Assembly: GCF_036013935.1 (NCBI RefSeq)
Contig: NZ_CP107902.1
Location: 3,319,001-3,383,000, forward strand
DNA from: Streptomyces sp. NBC_00461
GTDB taxonomy: Bacteria > Actinomycetota > Actinomycetes > Streptomycetales > Streptomycetaceae
Length of the DNA: 64,000 nt
Direction: 5' to 3'
In this document: in pieces, positions 18,079 to 25,808 of the stretch
How positions within the stretch are numbered: position 1 is the stretch's first letter
Layout: every line of letters starts with the position of its first letter
Notes under the pieces: model-generated
Seen by the model: the letters and a program-made list of their open reading frames with translations, nothing else
What the model was told of the DNA's origin: nothing
Databases searched by the model: none
Made by a program: the position numbers and the translations under genes

Positions 18079-18930
18079 TTACGCCGGCGCCTTCGCGGCG
18101 GCAGCGGGATCGGCCATGGGTGCGGCCGTCGCTGCCTCGCGGTCGGGCGCGAGCGGGTCGGTCACCGTGCCGGTCTCTTCATCGAACAGCCCCTGCGCCA
18201 GCCTGGTCACCGCTGCGGGGACCGGCGGCGCCAGGTCGGCCACGGCGCGGAGACCGGACAGGACGTCGTCGGGTCGTACGGCAGGCGTCACGTGCCGAAC
18301 AACCAGCCGCAGTATCGCACAGGGCTGGTCGGTCGGCCCAGCAAGGTGCACGGCGTCAGCTTCTCCATCGGAGCCGACGCTTGTGGGTGAGGGTCCACGA
18401 TGCGTTTCGAGCTGTACGACCGCGGCGCGGGCGTCAAAGGTCCGTACGCCGTTCTTGGCGGTGCGCTGGACCTCGACCGCGTCCGCGGCGTTGAAGGCCG
18501 AAACGGCCCTCTCGGCCTGCACCGGATCCACGCCGTCCAGCCGCAACTCCCACACGGAAGCGGTGAGCCGGTCGGCGAGCCCGGAGGTCCGGGCCTCGAC
18601 AGCGTCGACGATGTCGAGCCCGGCGGGCAGCGACTCGTCGAGCAGGAGCCTCAACTTCTCCGGATCCCGCGCCTCGGTGAGGGCGATCTCCAGATACTCC
18701 GCCTCACTGCCCGTGCCGGTGGGTGCGGCATTGGCGTACGACACCTTCGGATGCGGTGTGAACCCCGCCGAGTACGCCATCGGCACCTCGGCACGGCGCA
18801 GCGCACGCTCGAAGGCGCGCTGGAAGTCACGGTGGCTGGTGAACCGGAGGCGGCCGCGCTTGGTGTAGCGCAGTCGGATGCGCTGCACCGCGGGTGCGGG
18901 CGGCGGGCCTTCGGGCTGTCGCTTGCCCAG
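18079..18930 (-). CDS. TIGR03936 radical-SAM-linked protein, apparent CTG start
   Basis: Partner protein of the TIGR03960 B12-binding radical SAM protein, function unknown. Core motifs are RLRYTKRGRLRFTSHRDFQR, RAEVPMAYSAGFTPHPKVSY and EYLEIALTEARDP, all in the first 90 residues. The tail is Ala rich. A GTG at 18888 is the first conventional start, but it has no ribosome site. The frame continues 14 codons upstream as LGKRQPEGPPPAPA, which I recall as the usual N-terminus of Streptomyces homologues. It begins at a CTG (18930) preceded by AAGGA ten bases away, inside the end of the upstream gene. I therefore give CTG as the likely start; 269 residues result if GTG is used. Confidence 0.88.
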   Translation of the reverse strand: MGKRQPEGPPPAPAVQRIRLRYTKRGRLRFTSHRDFQRAFERALRRAEVPMAYSAGFTPHPKVSYANAAPTGTGSEAEYLEIALTEARDPEKLRLLLDESLPAGLDIVDAVEARTSGLADRLTASVWELRLDGVDPVQAERAVSAFNAADAVEVQRTAKNGVRTFDARAAVVQLETHRGPSPTSVGSDGEADAVHLAGPTDQPCAILRLVVRHVTPAVRPDDVLSGLRAVADLAPPVPAAVTRLAQGLFDEETGTVTDPLAPDREAATAAPMADPAAAAKAPA

Positions 18931-18936
18931 TGTCGT

Positions 18937-20205
18937 TCAGTCCTTCGTGAGAGCGGTCGTACTGCTATCAAGAGTACGTGCCTCAAGGCCCAGAGGTTCC
19001 CGCCCGTCCACAGCCTCGGCCCGCTCCGGCTCTCCGAAGAGCATCCGGCGGAAGTCGGCCCGCGCCTGGCGTGCGGACTCCCGTGCGGAGGCCAGCGCCA
19101 GCCGGATGGCCCGCCCCACACTGCGCGCGGCCTCGGCGGCCGGCCGCAGCACGGCGTCCCGTACGGCATGCCCGACGGGAGTGAGGACGGCCCGGTGGAA
19201 CCAGCGCACGGGCTCCACGAGGATCCACCGGAAGAGGGTGCCGAGGGCCCGCCCCACGGCGAGCGAGATCCGCCCGGCAACTCGCCAGGCATGCCCGAGC
19301 GCCTCTCCCACCTCGCGGCCGACGACGGCGAGGAAGCGCCAGACGGGCACGAGCACCCAGCGCCATAGGGCGAGCGCGGGCAACACGAACAGCACCCGCA
19401 GGATCCAGTAGAGGGCGACCCCGAGCCCGGTGGCGAGCAGGACCACGCCCCGCACGAGCCCCTTCGCGCACCACGCGACCGCCCGCCCGACCGGCGCGAG
19501 CACCCACGTGTACAGCCACACCGCTGGGACGACGACGAGATACCGCACCAACCAGGCGAGAGCGGCATACGCACCCGCCCCGAGCAGGGCGAGCACCGCA
19601 CCGATCCCCCTGAGCGCCCACATCACGGCATGGCCGACCGGCGCCAGCACGCGCGCGTACAGCCACCCGGCGGGGACGACGACGAGATACCGCACCAGCC
19701 AGGCGAGAGCGGTGTACATCCCGGTCATGAGCAGGCCGAGCACCGAGCCGATCCCTCGCGCCAGCCACACGAGGGCGTGGCCGAGGGGAGTCAGAACATG
19801 GCGGTGGAGCCATCCGAGCGGGACGACGACGAGGACGTTCCCGAGCCAGGCCAGCGCCCGGCCGAGGGGCACGACGACGTACCGCCACAGTCCGATGAAC
19901 GGCCACACGAACACGGCTCGCGCGACCCACCCCAGCGCCCGTCCGACCGGCCGCAGCACGGTGTCCTTCAGGAACCGCCCGGCAACGACGAGCGCGTCCC
20001 ACACCATCCGCACCGGCACGACCAGTACGAGTACGACGATCCGCACGGGAAGCCGGATCGCCACGACGAGACACCCCTCGGGCGTCTGTCCCTCGGGCGT
20101 CTGTCCCTCGGGCGACTGCCGCGCGGGCCGCTGATGCGCGGACTGGTGTTGCGCGAGCTGCTGTTGCGCCGGCTCCGCGGGCGGCTTGTGCAGATCCATA
20201 CCCAC
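18937..20205 (-). CDS. Repeat-built integral membrane protein
   Basis: Unknown function. The 422-residue protein opens with a Gln-rich cytoplasmic-looking segment containing TPEGQTPEGQTPEG. About 300 residues of alternating hydrophobic and aromatic/basic segments follow, such as LAWLVRYLVVVPAGWLYARV and LAWLVRYLVVVPAVWLYTWV. These are copies of a roughly 55-60-residue unit ending VLAPVGRAV or VLTPLGHAL. The C-terminal 70 residues are charged and probably cytoplasmic. GTG 20205 follows GGGAGG at a long 13-base spacing; ATG 20199 is an alternative. It ends six bases before the TIGR03936 start, so the two appear translationally coupled. Confidence 0.8.
   Translation of the reverse strand: MGMDLHKPPAEPAQQQLAQHQSAHQRPARQSPEGQTPEGQTPEGCLVVAIRLPVRIVVLVLVVPVRMVWDALVVAGRFLKDTVLRPVGRALGWVARAVFVWPFIGLWRYVVVPLGRALAWLGNVLVVVPLGWLHRHVLTPLGHALVWLARGIGSVLGLLMTGMYTALAWLVRYLVVVPAGWLYARVLAPVGHAVMWALRGIGAVLALLGAGAYAALAWLVRYLVVVPAVWLYTWVLAPVGRAVAWCAKGLVRGVVLLATGLGVALYWILRVLFVLPALALWRWVLVPVWRFLAVVGREVGEALGHAWRVAGRISLAVGRALGTLFRWILVEPVRWFHRAVLTPVGHAVRDAVLRPAAEAARSVGRAIRLALASARESARQARADFRRMLFGEPERAEAVDGREPLGLEARTLDSSTTALTKD
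20075..20119. repeat. 15-bp coding tandem repeat
   Basis: CCCTCGGGCGTCTGT occurs at 20075-20089 and 20090-20104, with a third copy carrying two changes at 20105-20119. It encodes the TPEGQ repeat in the membrane protein. Unit length is a multiple of three, so copy-number change would keep the frame. Confidence 0.9.
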
Positions 20206-20238
20206 GTAGACGCCGGAACCTCCCCTCCGGATCCCGCG

Positions 20239-20538
20239 TCAGTCACAAAGAGCTTGGTCCGCCAGCAGCAGGGTGTGCCAGTACCGGTAGTAGCGGACGC
20301 CCTCCGAGTGGCCGGTGAACTCGCAGTACTCGACGGCGGCCGCGACGGCGTCCGTCACCGGCAGGTAGGCGGCACAGGGCACGTCGGCGTCCGCGGACCG
20401 CGACGTCAGCTCGCGGATGGCGTCGTGCGCCGCGGCGATCACGTCGCCGTCCAGGTCAGGGAGGTGCTTGCTCAGCGCCCGGTAGTAGTTCAGGTGCTCT
20501 TGGAGTGCCGTCCTGAGGAGACTGCTCGACTCTGCCAT
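20239..20538 (-). CDS. Small hypothetical protein
   Basis: A 99-residue, mostly helical, soluble protein starting MAESSSLLRTALQEHLNYYR and ending YYRYWHTLLLADQALCD. AGGAGG is four bases before the ATG and third positions are G/C rich, so it is a credible gene. I do not recognise a domain. It lies at the left border of the accessory block, in the same direction as its neighbours. Confidence 0.75.
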   Translation of the reverse strand: MAESSSLLRTALQEHLNYYRALSKHLPDLDGDVIAAAHDAIRELTSRSADADVPCAAYLPVTDAVAAAVEYCEFTGHSEGVRYYRYWHTLLLADQALCD

Positions 20539-20618
20539 GGGTCCTCCTAAGGGGGAGTCGCACCGTGAGAGAAACCGTGTGATGCCTGAGGTTTCAGGTT
20601 ACGGCGCGTCCACCGTCC

Positions 20619-21173
20619 TCACGGGCTCAGCAGCCGCTGCACCAACGGAAGCACGTCCTCAAGATCCGCGGCCGCCAATTCCCCGAACGCGCCGGCGCTG
20701 CGTCCCATCACCACCCCGATGAACGCGGCCGCCGCCACCTCCGCCCGCAACTGCGGATTGTCCAGCCCCTGAGCCGCGAAGGTCTCCTTCAGGGGAGTGA
20801 CGATCCGCACGTGGAGTTCGTCGTGCGTGGCGGTCTCGACCGCCGGATCACGAGGGCGCTGGACCGCGGCCTGGAAGATCGGCCCGGGACCGCGCTGCCC
20901 GATGCGCTCCAGCAACATCCGCACCTGCTCGGTGTCGAACAGGTCCAACTCCAGACTGTCGCCCGCCTCGGCGCGCAGGACGGCGATGAGGAGCTGAGCC
21001 TTGCCCCCGAAGTACCGGGCGATCAGGGCCTGGTCGAGTCCCGCGCGTTCACCGATGTCCCGCACGGTGGTGCGCTCGAACCCACGCTCGGCCACCAACT
21101 CCCCCGCGGCCTGCACCAACAGCTCCTTGCTGCGCGCAGAGTCCCTCCGGCGCACGGGTTTCTCCGCGCTCAT
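20619..21173 (-). CDS. TetR family transcriptional regulator
   Basis: One-component repressor of 184 residues. The N-terminal helix-turn-helix is TVRDIGERAGLDQALIARYF (about residues 35-56); the rest is the helical ligand-binding domain. ATG 21173 is my choice, 11 bases from GGAGG; a TTG six bases earlier would have tighter spacing and cannot be excluded. The gene is divergent from a membrane protein gene, and the shared intergenic region contains a perfect palindrome typical of TetR operators. It most likely controls itself and the membrane protein in response to an unknown small molecule. Confidence 0.92.
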   Translation of the reverse strand: MSAEKPVRRRDSARSKELLVQAAGELVAERGFERTTVRDIGERAGLDQALIARYFGGKAQLLIAVLRAEAGDSLELDLFDTEQVRMLLERIGQRGPGPIFQAAVQRPRDPAVETATHDELHVRIVTPLKETFAAQGLDNPQLRAEVAAAAFIGVVMGRSAGAFGELAAADLEDVLPLVQRLLSP

Positions 21174-21343
21174 CGACAAACGTCCCTCCGTCTCAGCCTC
21201 TTACGACGACGTGTACGCCCCGCTTCTGCCGGCGACTCTGCCACGTCCGGCCGGCCACGCCGTAGCCGCGCGATGGGGCGGACGTGAGTCGTATCACGCC
21301 GACGGGCCCCCGCCCGGGTGCGGCCCAGTAGTAAAGTCGCGAT

Positions 21344-21359
21344 GTCAGCACTTGCTGAC
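21344..21359. promoter_or_regulatory. Palindromic TetR operator candidate
   Basis: GTCAGCA-CT-TGCTGAC is a perfect 7-bp inverted repeat with a two-base spacer. It lies 62 bases before the membrane protein start and 170 bases before the TetR start. The size and symmetry suit a TetR dimer site. Confidence 0.8.
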
Positions 21360-21421
21360 TTACGGGTGGCAGGACGCCCGCCGCCTCCCCCGGGAGTCGC
21401 GATTCACCAGGAGATGCGCTC

Positions 21422-22576
21422 GTGCAGCAAGAGGTCTTCAACCCCGATACGGGCTCTGGTACGAACTCTGGTCCCGGTATCAGCTCTGGTACGGGCCCCG
21501 GTACGAGGCCGAGCCCGAGCTGGAGTCGGCCCCGGCATCGCGGGGGTAAAGCGACCGATGCGGCGCCCGCCCGGCGCGGCCTGACCGGCCCGAAGGCGGT
21601 GCTGGCTCCGGTCGTCACCGTGCTCACCATCGGCCTCGTGTTCATCGCCGTCTTTCTCGCCGCGTTCCACACGCCGAAGGCCCACCGGCTCCCGGTCGCG
21701 GTGGCCGCCTCGGACCGGGCGGCGGCACTCTTCGACGTACGGCTGCAGCGCGCGGCGCCCGACGCGTTCCAGGTCGATCGCTACCGGGACGCGGACGCCG
21801 CCAGGTCGGCGGTCGAGCACCGCACCGCGTACGCGGCCTACGTGGACACCGCCGGCTCACCCCGCCTTCTGTACGCGGGCGCCAACGGCCCGGCCGTCCA
21901 GGCGATGGTCACCCCGCTCGGCAACGCCGCGACGCCCGACGGCAGCAAGATCAGGGTGCAGGACATCCTCCCGCTGTCGAAGGGGGACAGCCGCGGCCTG
22001 TCCGTCTTCTACGCCTCCTTCGGCCTCGTCCTGGCCGGATTCCTGTTCGGTCAGATGACGTACCAGATGGCGCCGAGACTCTCCTTCGCACAGCGCATGC
22101 TCAGCCTCGCGATCTTCGCGGTCGCGGGAGGCACGGCCACGGCCGTCATAGCGGGCGGGATATTCGACGCCATCCCGGGATCCTTCATCGCCCTCGCCGG
22201 CATCCTGACGCTCGCGGCAGGGGCGGTGGCCGCGGGAACCGCCCTGCTCATACGGATCTTCGGTTCGCTCGGCATCCCACTGGGCTCGATCTTCATGCTG
22301 GTCATGGGCAACGCATCGAGCGGCGGGGTCCTGCCCCCGTCGTTCCTGCCGGGCTGGCTGCAGCCACTGGCCTCGGTGATGCCGGCCGGCGTCGGCGTGC
22401 GGGCCATCGACGGGCTCGCCTACTTCCACCACGACGGAGTGGGGGACGGCGTGATCATCCTCTCCGTCTGGGTGCTGTTCTGCACAGCAGCGATCTTCAG
22501 CCTCGACCGCATCGCCGCATCAACGGGCATCCTCCACGTCGCCCACCGCGGGAGTCCGTCGGCGGCGAGCGCGTGA
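21422..22576 (+). CDS. ABC-2/YhgE-Pip-like membrane protein
   Basis: A 384-residue membrane protein with the layout of YhgE/Pip-type transport proteins. It has a short Ser/Gly/Pro-rich cytoplasmic N-terminus, one transmembrane helix at about 58-82 (VLAPVVTVLTIGLVFIAVFL), and an external domain of about 115 residues. Five further helices follow, including LSVFYASFGLVLAGFLFGQM and FIALAGILTLAAGAVAAGTA. These proteins often sit beside TetR regulators and act in efflux or membrane stress; the substrate is unknown. GTG 21422 has GGAG eight bases before it. No ATPase gene is adjacent. Confidence 0.8.
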   Translation: MQQEVFNPDTGSGTNSGPGISSGTGPGTRPSPSWSRPRHRGGKATDAAPARRGLTGPKAVLAPVVTVLTIGLVFIAVFLAAFHTPKAHRLPVAVAASDRAAALFDVRLQRAAPDAFQVDRYRDADAARSAVEHRTAYAAYVDTAGSPRLLYAGANGPAVQAMVTPLGNAATPDGSKIRVQDILPLSKGDSRGLSVFYASFGLVLAGFLFGQMTYQMAPRLSFAQRMLSLAIFAVAGGTATAVIAGGIFDAIPGSFIALAGILTLAAGAVAAGTALLIRIFGSLGIPLGSIFMLVMGNASSGGVLPPSFLPGWLQPLASVMPAGVGVRAIDGLAYFHHDGVGDGVIILSVWVLFCTAAIFSLDRIAASTGILHVAHRGSPSAASA

Positions 22577-22587
22577 ACACCGGCCCC

Positions 22588-22614
22588 TCGCCGTACTCGC
22601 CGTACTCGCCGTAA
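22588..22614. repeat. 9-bp tandem repeat after the membrane protein gene
   Basis: TCGCCGTAC occurs twice and TCGCCGTAA once in tandem, just beyond the stop codon. The bases that follow, to 22663, contain further AGCCACGGA-type short repeats. No terminator is obvious. Confidence 0.75.
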
Positions 22615-22663
22615 CTACAGAGCCACGGAACCTACGCAGCCGCAGAGTCACGAAGCCACGGAG

Positions 22664-23071
22664 CTACAGGAGTTCGCTCACCAGCCCACGAATCCGCTGC
22701 TCGATCCCGTCCCGGATCGGGCGGACCGCGTCAACGCCCTGCCCAGCGGGGTCGTCGAGCTGCCAGTCGACGTACCGCTTGCCCGGGAAGACGGGGCAGG
22801 TGTCGCCGCATCCCATGGTGATCACGACGTCCGACGCCTGCACGGTGTCCACGGTGAGCGCCTTCGGCGTCTCGTCGGAAATATCGATGCCCACCTCCTT
22901 CATCGCCTCCACCACGGCCGGGTTGACGGTGTCGGCAGGGGCAGAACCGGCCGATCGCACCTCGATCCGGTCCCCCGCGAGGCGAGCGAGAAAGGCCGCA
23001 GCCATCTGGGAGCGCCCCGCGTTGTGGACGCAGACGAACAGCACGGACGGGCGATCACCGAGAGCAGTCAT
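22664..23071 (-). CDS. arsC: Arsenate reductase ArsC, low-molecular-weight phosphatase type
   Basis: Reduces arsenate to arsenite in the cytoplasm. The 135-residue protein has the phosphatase loop VLFVCVHNAGRSQM (CX5R, nucleophile Cys near residue 14), RSAGSAPAD, the redox segment TMGCGDTCPVFPGKRYVDW and the acid LDDPAGQ. The two extra cysteines of GCGDTC fit the thioredoxin-linked class of these enzymes. AGGAAG precedes the ATG. It is the last gene of the arsR-aquaporin-arsC run, 58 bases after the channel gene. Confidence 0.95.
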   Translation of the reverse strand: MTALGDRPSVLFVCVHNAGRSQMAAAFLARLAGDRIEVRSAGSAPADTVNPAVVEAMKEVGIDISDETPKALTVDTVQASDVVITMGCGDTCPVFPGKRYVDWQLDDPAGQGVDAVRPIRDGIEQRIRGLVSELL

Positions 23072-23129
23072 GACGTGTCTTCCTGGGAGAAAAGGGGGCC
23101 GGAGAGAGCCGGAGAGAGGGGAGAGCGGA

Positions 23130-23891
23130 TCAGGGAGTGGCAGGGGCTACGGATTCGACTGCGCCCTGCGGGACGGAAATCTCGGGAACCTCGGGAACTT
23201 CGGCTTCAGCGGGCGCGGGGCGACCGAACACCGCCGCCACCAGGCCCAAGCCGAGGACGGCACCGATCAGTTGGGCGACGACGAACGGGGCGACGGAAGC
23301 CGGCGCGATACCGGCGAACGTGTCCGTGAAAGCCCGGCCGATGGTCACCGCCGGGTTGGCGAAGGCCGTGGACGAGGTGAACCAGTACGCGGCACCGATG
23401 TAGGACGCCACCCCCACCGGGGCCAGGTGGTCACGCCCCACGCGATTCAGGCCGAAGACCAGCAGGACGAGGCCGGCCGTGGCGACCGTCTCGCCGAGCC
23501 ACAGGTGACCGGCGGAGCGGTCGTGCGTGGACCACTTCACCAGCGGTTCTGCGAACATCGCGTCGGCCAGGATCGCCCCGCCGACAGCCCCGACGACCTG
23601 CGCGGGGACGTACGCCACCACTTCCCGTCCGGTCGGCCCGTCTCCGCTCGCGCGACCGGAGACACAGGCCACGATGGTCACGACCGGATTGAAGTGGGCC
23701 CCGGAGACCGGCCCGAGGAGCACGATCAGCACCCCCAGCCCGAAGACCGTGGCAAGCGAGTTGGCGACCAGCTGCACGCCCACGTCGCGCGACAGCTCGG
23801 CCGCCTGAATCCCCGAGCCGACCACCACGGTCACCAACGCGGCTGTCCCGACGCCCTCGGCCAGCGCGCGCCGCGCAAGTGAGGCACTCAC
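23130..23891 (-). CDS. Aquaporin-family channel in an arsenic operon (AqpS-like)
   Basis: Major intrinsic protein of 253 residues with six predicted helices. The two half-helix motifs are HFNPVVT (NPV instead of NPA) in the first half and FANPAVTIGR in the second, the Arg belonging to the selectivity filter. An acidic/Pro tail follows. In operons that lack an arsenite pump, such channels (AqpS in Sinorhizobium) let arsenite made by ArsC leave the cell down its gradient. Its GTG overlaps the arsR stop as GTGA (23888-23891), so translation is coupled and regulation by ArsR is likely. Confidence 0.93.
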   Translation of the reverse strand: MSASLARRALAEGVGTAALVTVVVGSGIQAAELSRDVGVQLVANSLATVFGLGVLIVLLGPVSGAHFNPVVTIVACVSGRASGDGPTGREVVAYVPAQVVGAVGGAILADAMFAEPLVKWSTHDRSAGHLWLGETVATAGLVLLVFGLNRVGRDHLAPVGVASYIGAAYWFTSSTAFANPAVTIGRAFTDTFAGIAPASVAPFVVAQLIGAVLGLGLVAAVFGRPAPAEAEVPEVPEISVPQGAVESVAPATP

Positions 23892-24277
23892 ACGGTCACC
23901 GCAGTAGGCTCGGCAGGCTCGGCAGTGGTCAAGAACGCGGCCAACCGCTCCAGCACCCCTGGCAGCACCCAGTAGTAGACCCAGGTCCCACGCCGCTCGC
24001 AGTCGATGAGTCCCGCCTGCCGGAGCAGCTTGAGGTGGTGCGAGATCGTCGGCTGAGACAGGTCGAAGGCGGGCGTCAGCTCACACACGCACACTTCGCC
24101 ACCCTCCCCGCGCGAGGCGATCATCGACATCAGCCGCAGCCGCACCGGATCGCCCAGGGCCTTGAAGATCTTCGCCAGGTCCGCGGCCTGGCCCTCGTCC
24201 AGCGGAGCGGACGCAAGACCCTGGCAGCAGCCGGCATCCGTGTCCTGTCCGAGGATCTTCAGCTCTTGTTTCGACAT
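23888..24277 (-). CDS. arsR: Arsenic-responsive repressor ArsR
   Basis: Winged-helix metalloregulator of 129 residues. The DNA-binding helix region is DLSQPTISHHLKLLRQAGLI. The arsenite site is formed by cysteines in EVCVCELTPAF just before the recognition helix. An additional AGCCQGL Cys pair near residue 18 could provide another ligand. It is first in the minus-strand operon arsR-aquaporin-arsC and divergent from arsM; the 106-base shared region carries a candidate operator. Confidence 0.95.
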   Translation of the reverse strand: MSKQELKILGQDTDAGCCQGLASAPLDEGQAADLAKIFKALGDPVRLRLMSMIASRGEGGEVCVCELTPAFDLSQPTISHHLKLLRQAGLIDCERRGTWVYYWVLPGVLERLAAFLTTAEPAEPTAVTV

Positions 24278-24286
24278 TCCTCTATG

Positions 24287-24333
24287 TTGACGTTTTTCAA
24301 TCCAAGGCGCAAGGTTGCATCAACGAACGTCAA
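24287..24333. promoter_or_regulatory. Divergent arsR/arsM promoter with ArsR-like half-sites
   Basis: TTGACGT at 24287-24293 and ACGTCAA at 24327-24333 are exact inverted half-sites 33 bases apart, with further TTCAATC and ATCAACG elements inside. The stretch is markedly A/T-richer than its surroundings. It fits ArsR control of both the arsR operon and arsM. Confidence 0.6.
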
Positions 24334-24383
24334 TACAAGCCGTTCCGGGGCAAGATCCTGCCCCCCGTTACCGGGAGTGAGTC

Positions 24384-25313
24384 ATGTCTGATCAGTCCAC
24401 CGATCAGTCCACCGAACTGCGCGAAACCGTCCGCCGGCGCTACGCCGCCGCAGCCGTGAAGGTCACCGAAGGCGCCACCGCCTGTTGCGGACCCGAGCCC
24501 GTCGAGGTCGACGAGAACTTCGGCTCCACCCTCTACGCCGCCGACGAACGCGACGCCCTGCCCATCGAGGCCCTCGCCGCCTCCCTCGGCTGCGGCAACC
24601 CCACCGCCGTAGCCGAACTCCAGGAAGGCGAACGCGTCCTCGACCTCGGTTCCGGCGGCGGCATCGACGTCCTGCTCTCCGCCCGCCGAGTCGGCCCCAC
24701 CGGCAAGGCCTACGGCCTCGACATGACCGACGAGATGCTCGAACTCGCCCTCAGCAACGCCGCCAAGGCCAAGGCGCCCAACGTCGAGTTCCTCAAGGGC
24801 ACCATCGAGTCCATCCCCCTGCCCGCGAACACCATCGACGTCGTGATCTCCAACTGCGTGATCAACCTGTCCACCGACAAGCCCGCCGTCTTCGCAGAGA
24901 CCTTCCGCGTCCTCAAGCCCGGCGGCCGCATCGGCGTCTTCGACATCGTCGCCGACGACGCCCTGGCCCCCGAACAGCGCGCCGAGCGCGGCGACTACGT
25001 CGGTTGCATCGCGGGCGCCCTGTCCTTCACGGAGTACCGCGAGGGCCTCGACGCAGCGGGCTTCACCGACATCGAGATCACGCCCACGCAACCCGTCGCC
25101 GACGGCATGCACTCGGCCATCGTGCGCGCACTCAAGCCCGTATCCGCCGCCGCGCGGACGTCCACGAACGCCGAAGCCGCCGAGACCGCTGCCGAGTCCG
25201 CCGCCGAATGCTGCGGCGTCACCTCATGCTGCACACCGGCCGAGCAGTCCGCCGACCCGGCCCTCACCGTGACCGAGGCCAAGTCGACATCCGGCTGCGC
25301 ATGCCAGAGCTGA
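24384..25313 (+). CDS. arsM: Arsenite S-adenosylmethionine methyltransferase ArsM
   Basis: Methylates trivalent arsenic using S-adenosylmethionine, giving volatile or exported methylarsenicals. The 309-residue protein has the AdoMet site VLDLGSGGGIDVLLSARRVG, GLDMTDEMLELA and the arsenic-binding cysteines in SLGCGNP, ISNCVINL and GCIAGAL. CC pairs occur near the N-terminus (ATACCGPEP). The last 45 residues carry a Cys-rich tail (ECCGVTSCC and GCACQS) that may bind arsenite. GGGAG lies before the ATG. A 12-bp duplication (GATCAGTCCACC twice) lies in its first codons. It is divergent from arsR. Confidence 0.95.
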   Translation: MSDQSTDQSTELRETVRRRYAAAAVKVTEGATACCGPEPVEVDENFGSTLYAADERDALPIEALAASLGCGNPTAVAELQEGERVLDLGSGGGIDVLLSARRVGPTGKAYGLDMTDEMLELALSNAAKAKAPNVEFLKGTIESIPLPANTIDVVISNCVINLSTDKPAVFAETFRVLKPGGRIGVFDIVADDALAPEQRAERGDYVGCIAGALSFTEYREGLDAAGFTDIEITPTQPVADGMHSAIVRALKPVSAAARTSTNAEAAETAAESAAECCGVTSCCTPAEQSADPALTVTEAKSTSGCACQS

Positions 25314-25349
25314 GCAGATGACCCCGCCTTTCCGACCTCCGCTCAGGTC

Positions 25350-25658
25350 TCAGAGCAGGCTCTCGTCCCGCACGACCCAGCCCTGACCCAGCTCGCGACG
25401 CAGCACCTCCAATGCGGTGAGCGCCTGTTGCTTGAACTGTCGGAGTTCGTCGTCCGACCACGGTGACGGATCCGGCGGGTACTCCCAGTTGATCGAAGAC
25501 TGGTACCGCCGGCTCAGCCCGGCCAACTCGTCCCGTGTCTCCGAACTGATCGGGAGGAGCGCCAGATCAACGGGGTAGCCGTACGGGCTGCCCATGTCCT
25601 CCGGCCACAGCGGGGTGTCCACGCCGGCCTCGAAGAAGAACCGCAGATGGTGGATCAT
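25350..25658 (-). CDS. Small hypothetical protein
   Basis: A 102-residue soluble protein starting MIHHLRFFFEAGVDTPLWPE and containing INWEYPPDPSPWSDDELRQF, with a helical C-terminal third. GAAGGTG precedes the ATG and codon use fits the genome. I do not recognise a domain. It is convergent with arsM (36 bases apart) and divergent from the FG-GAP gene. Confidence 0.75.
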   Translation of the reverse strand: MIHHLRFFFEAGVDTPLWPEDMGSPYGYPVDLALLPISSETRDELAGLSRRYQSSINWEYPPDPSPWSDDELRQFKQQALTALEVLRRELGQGWVVRDESLL

Positions 25659-25808
25659 GCCGCACCTTCTCGCGACTGTGGTCCCCGGCGAGGGCCAAAA
25701 GTCATGATGCGCCGCGTCGTTGGCACCGAAACCTCTCCTTTCCCGTACAACCCTTCAGTCTCACCGGAGGTCTCTCTGAGCCCATACGTATGTCCTGGAG
25801 AGGAATCC

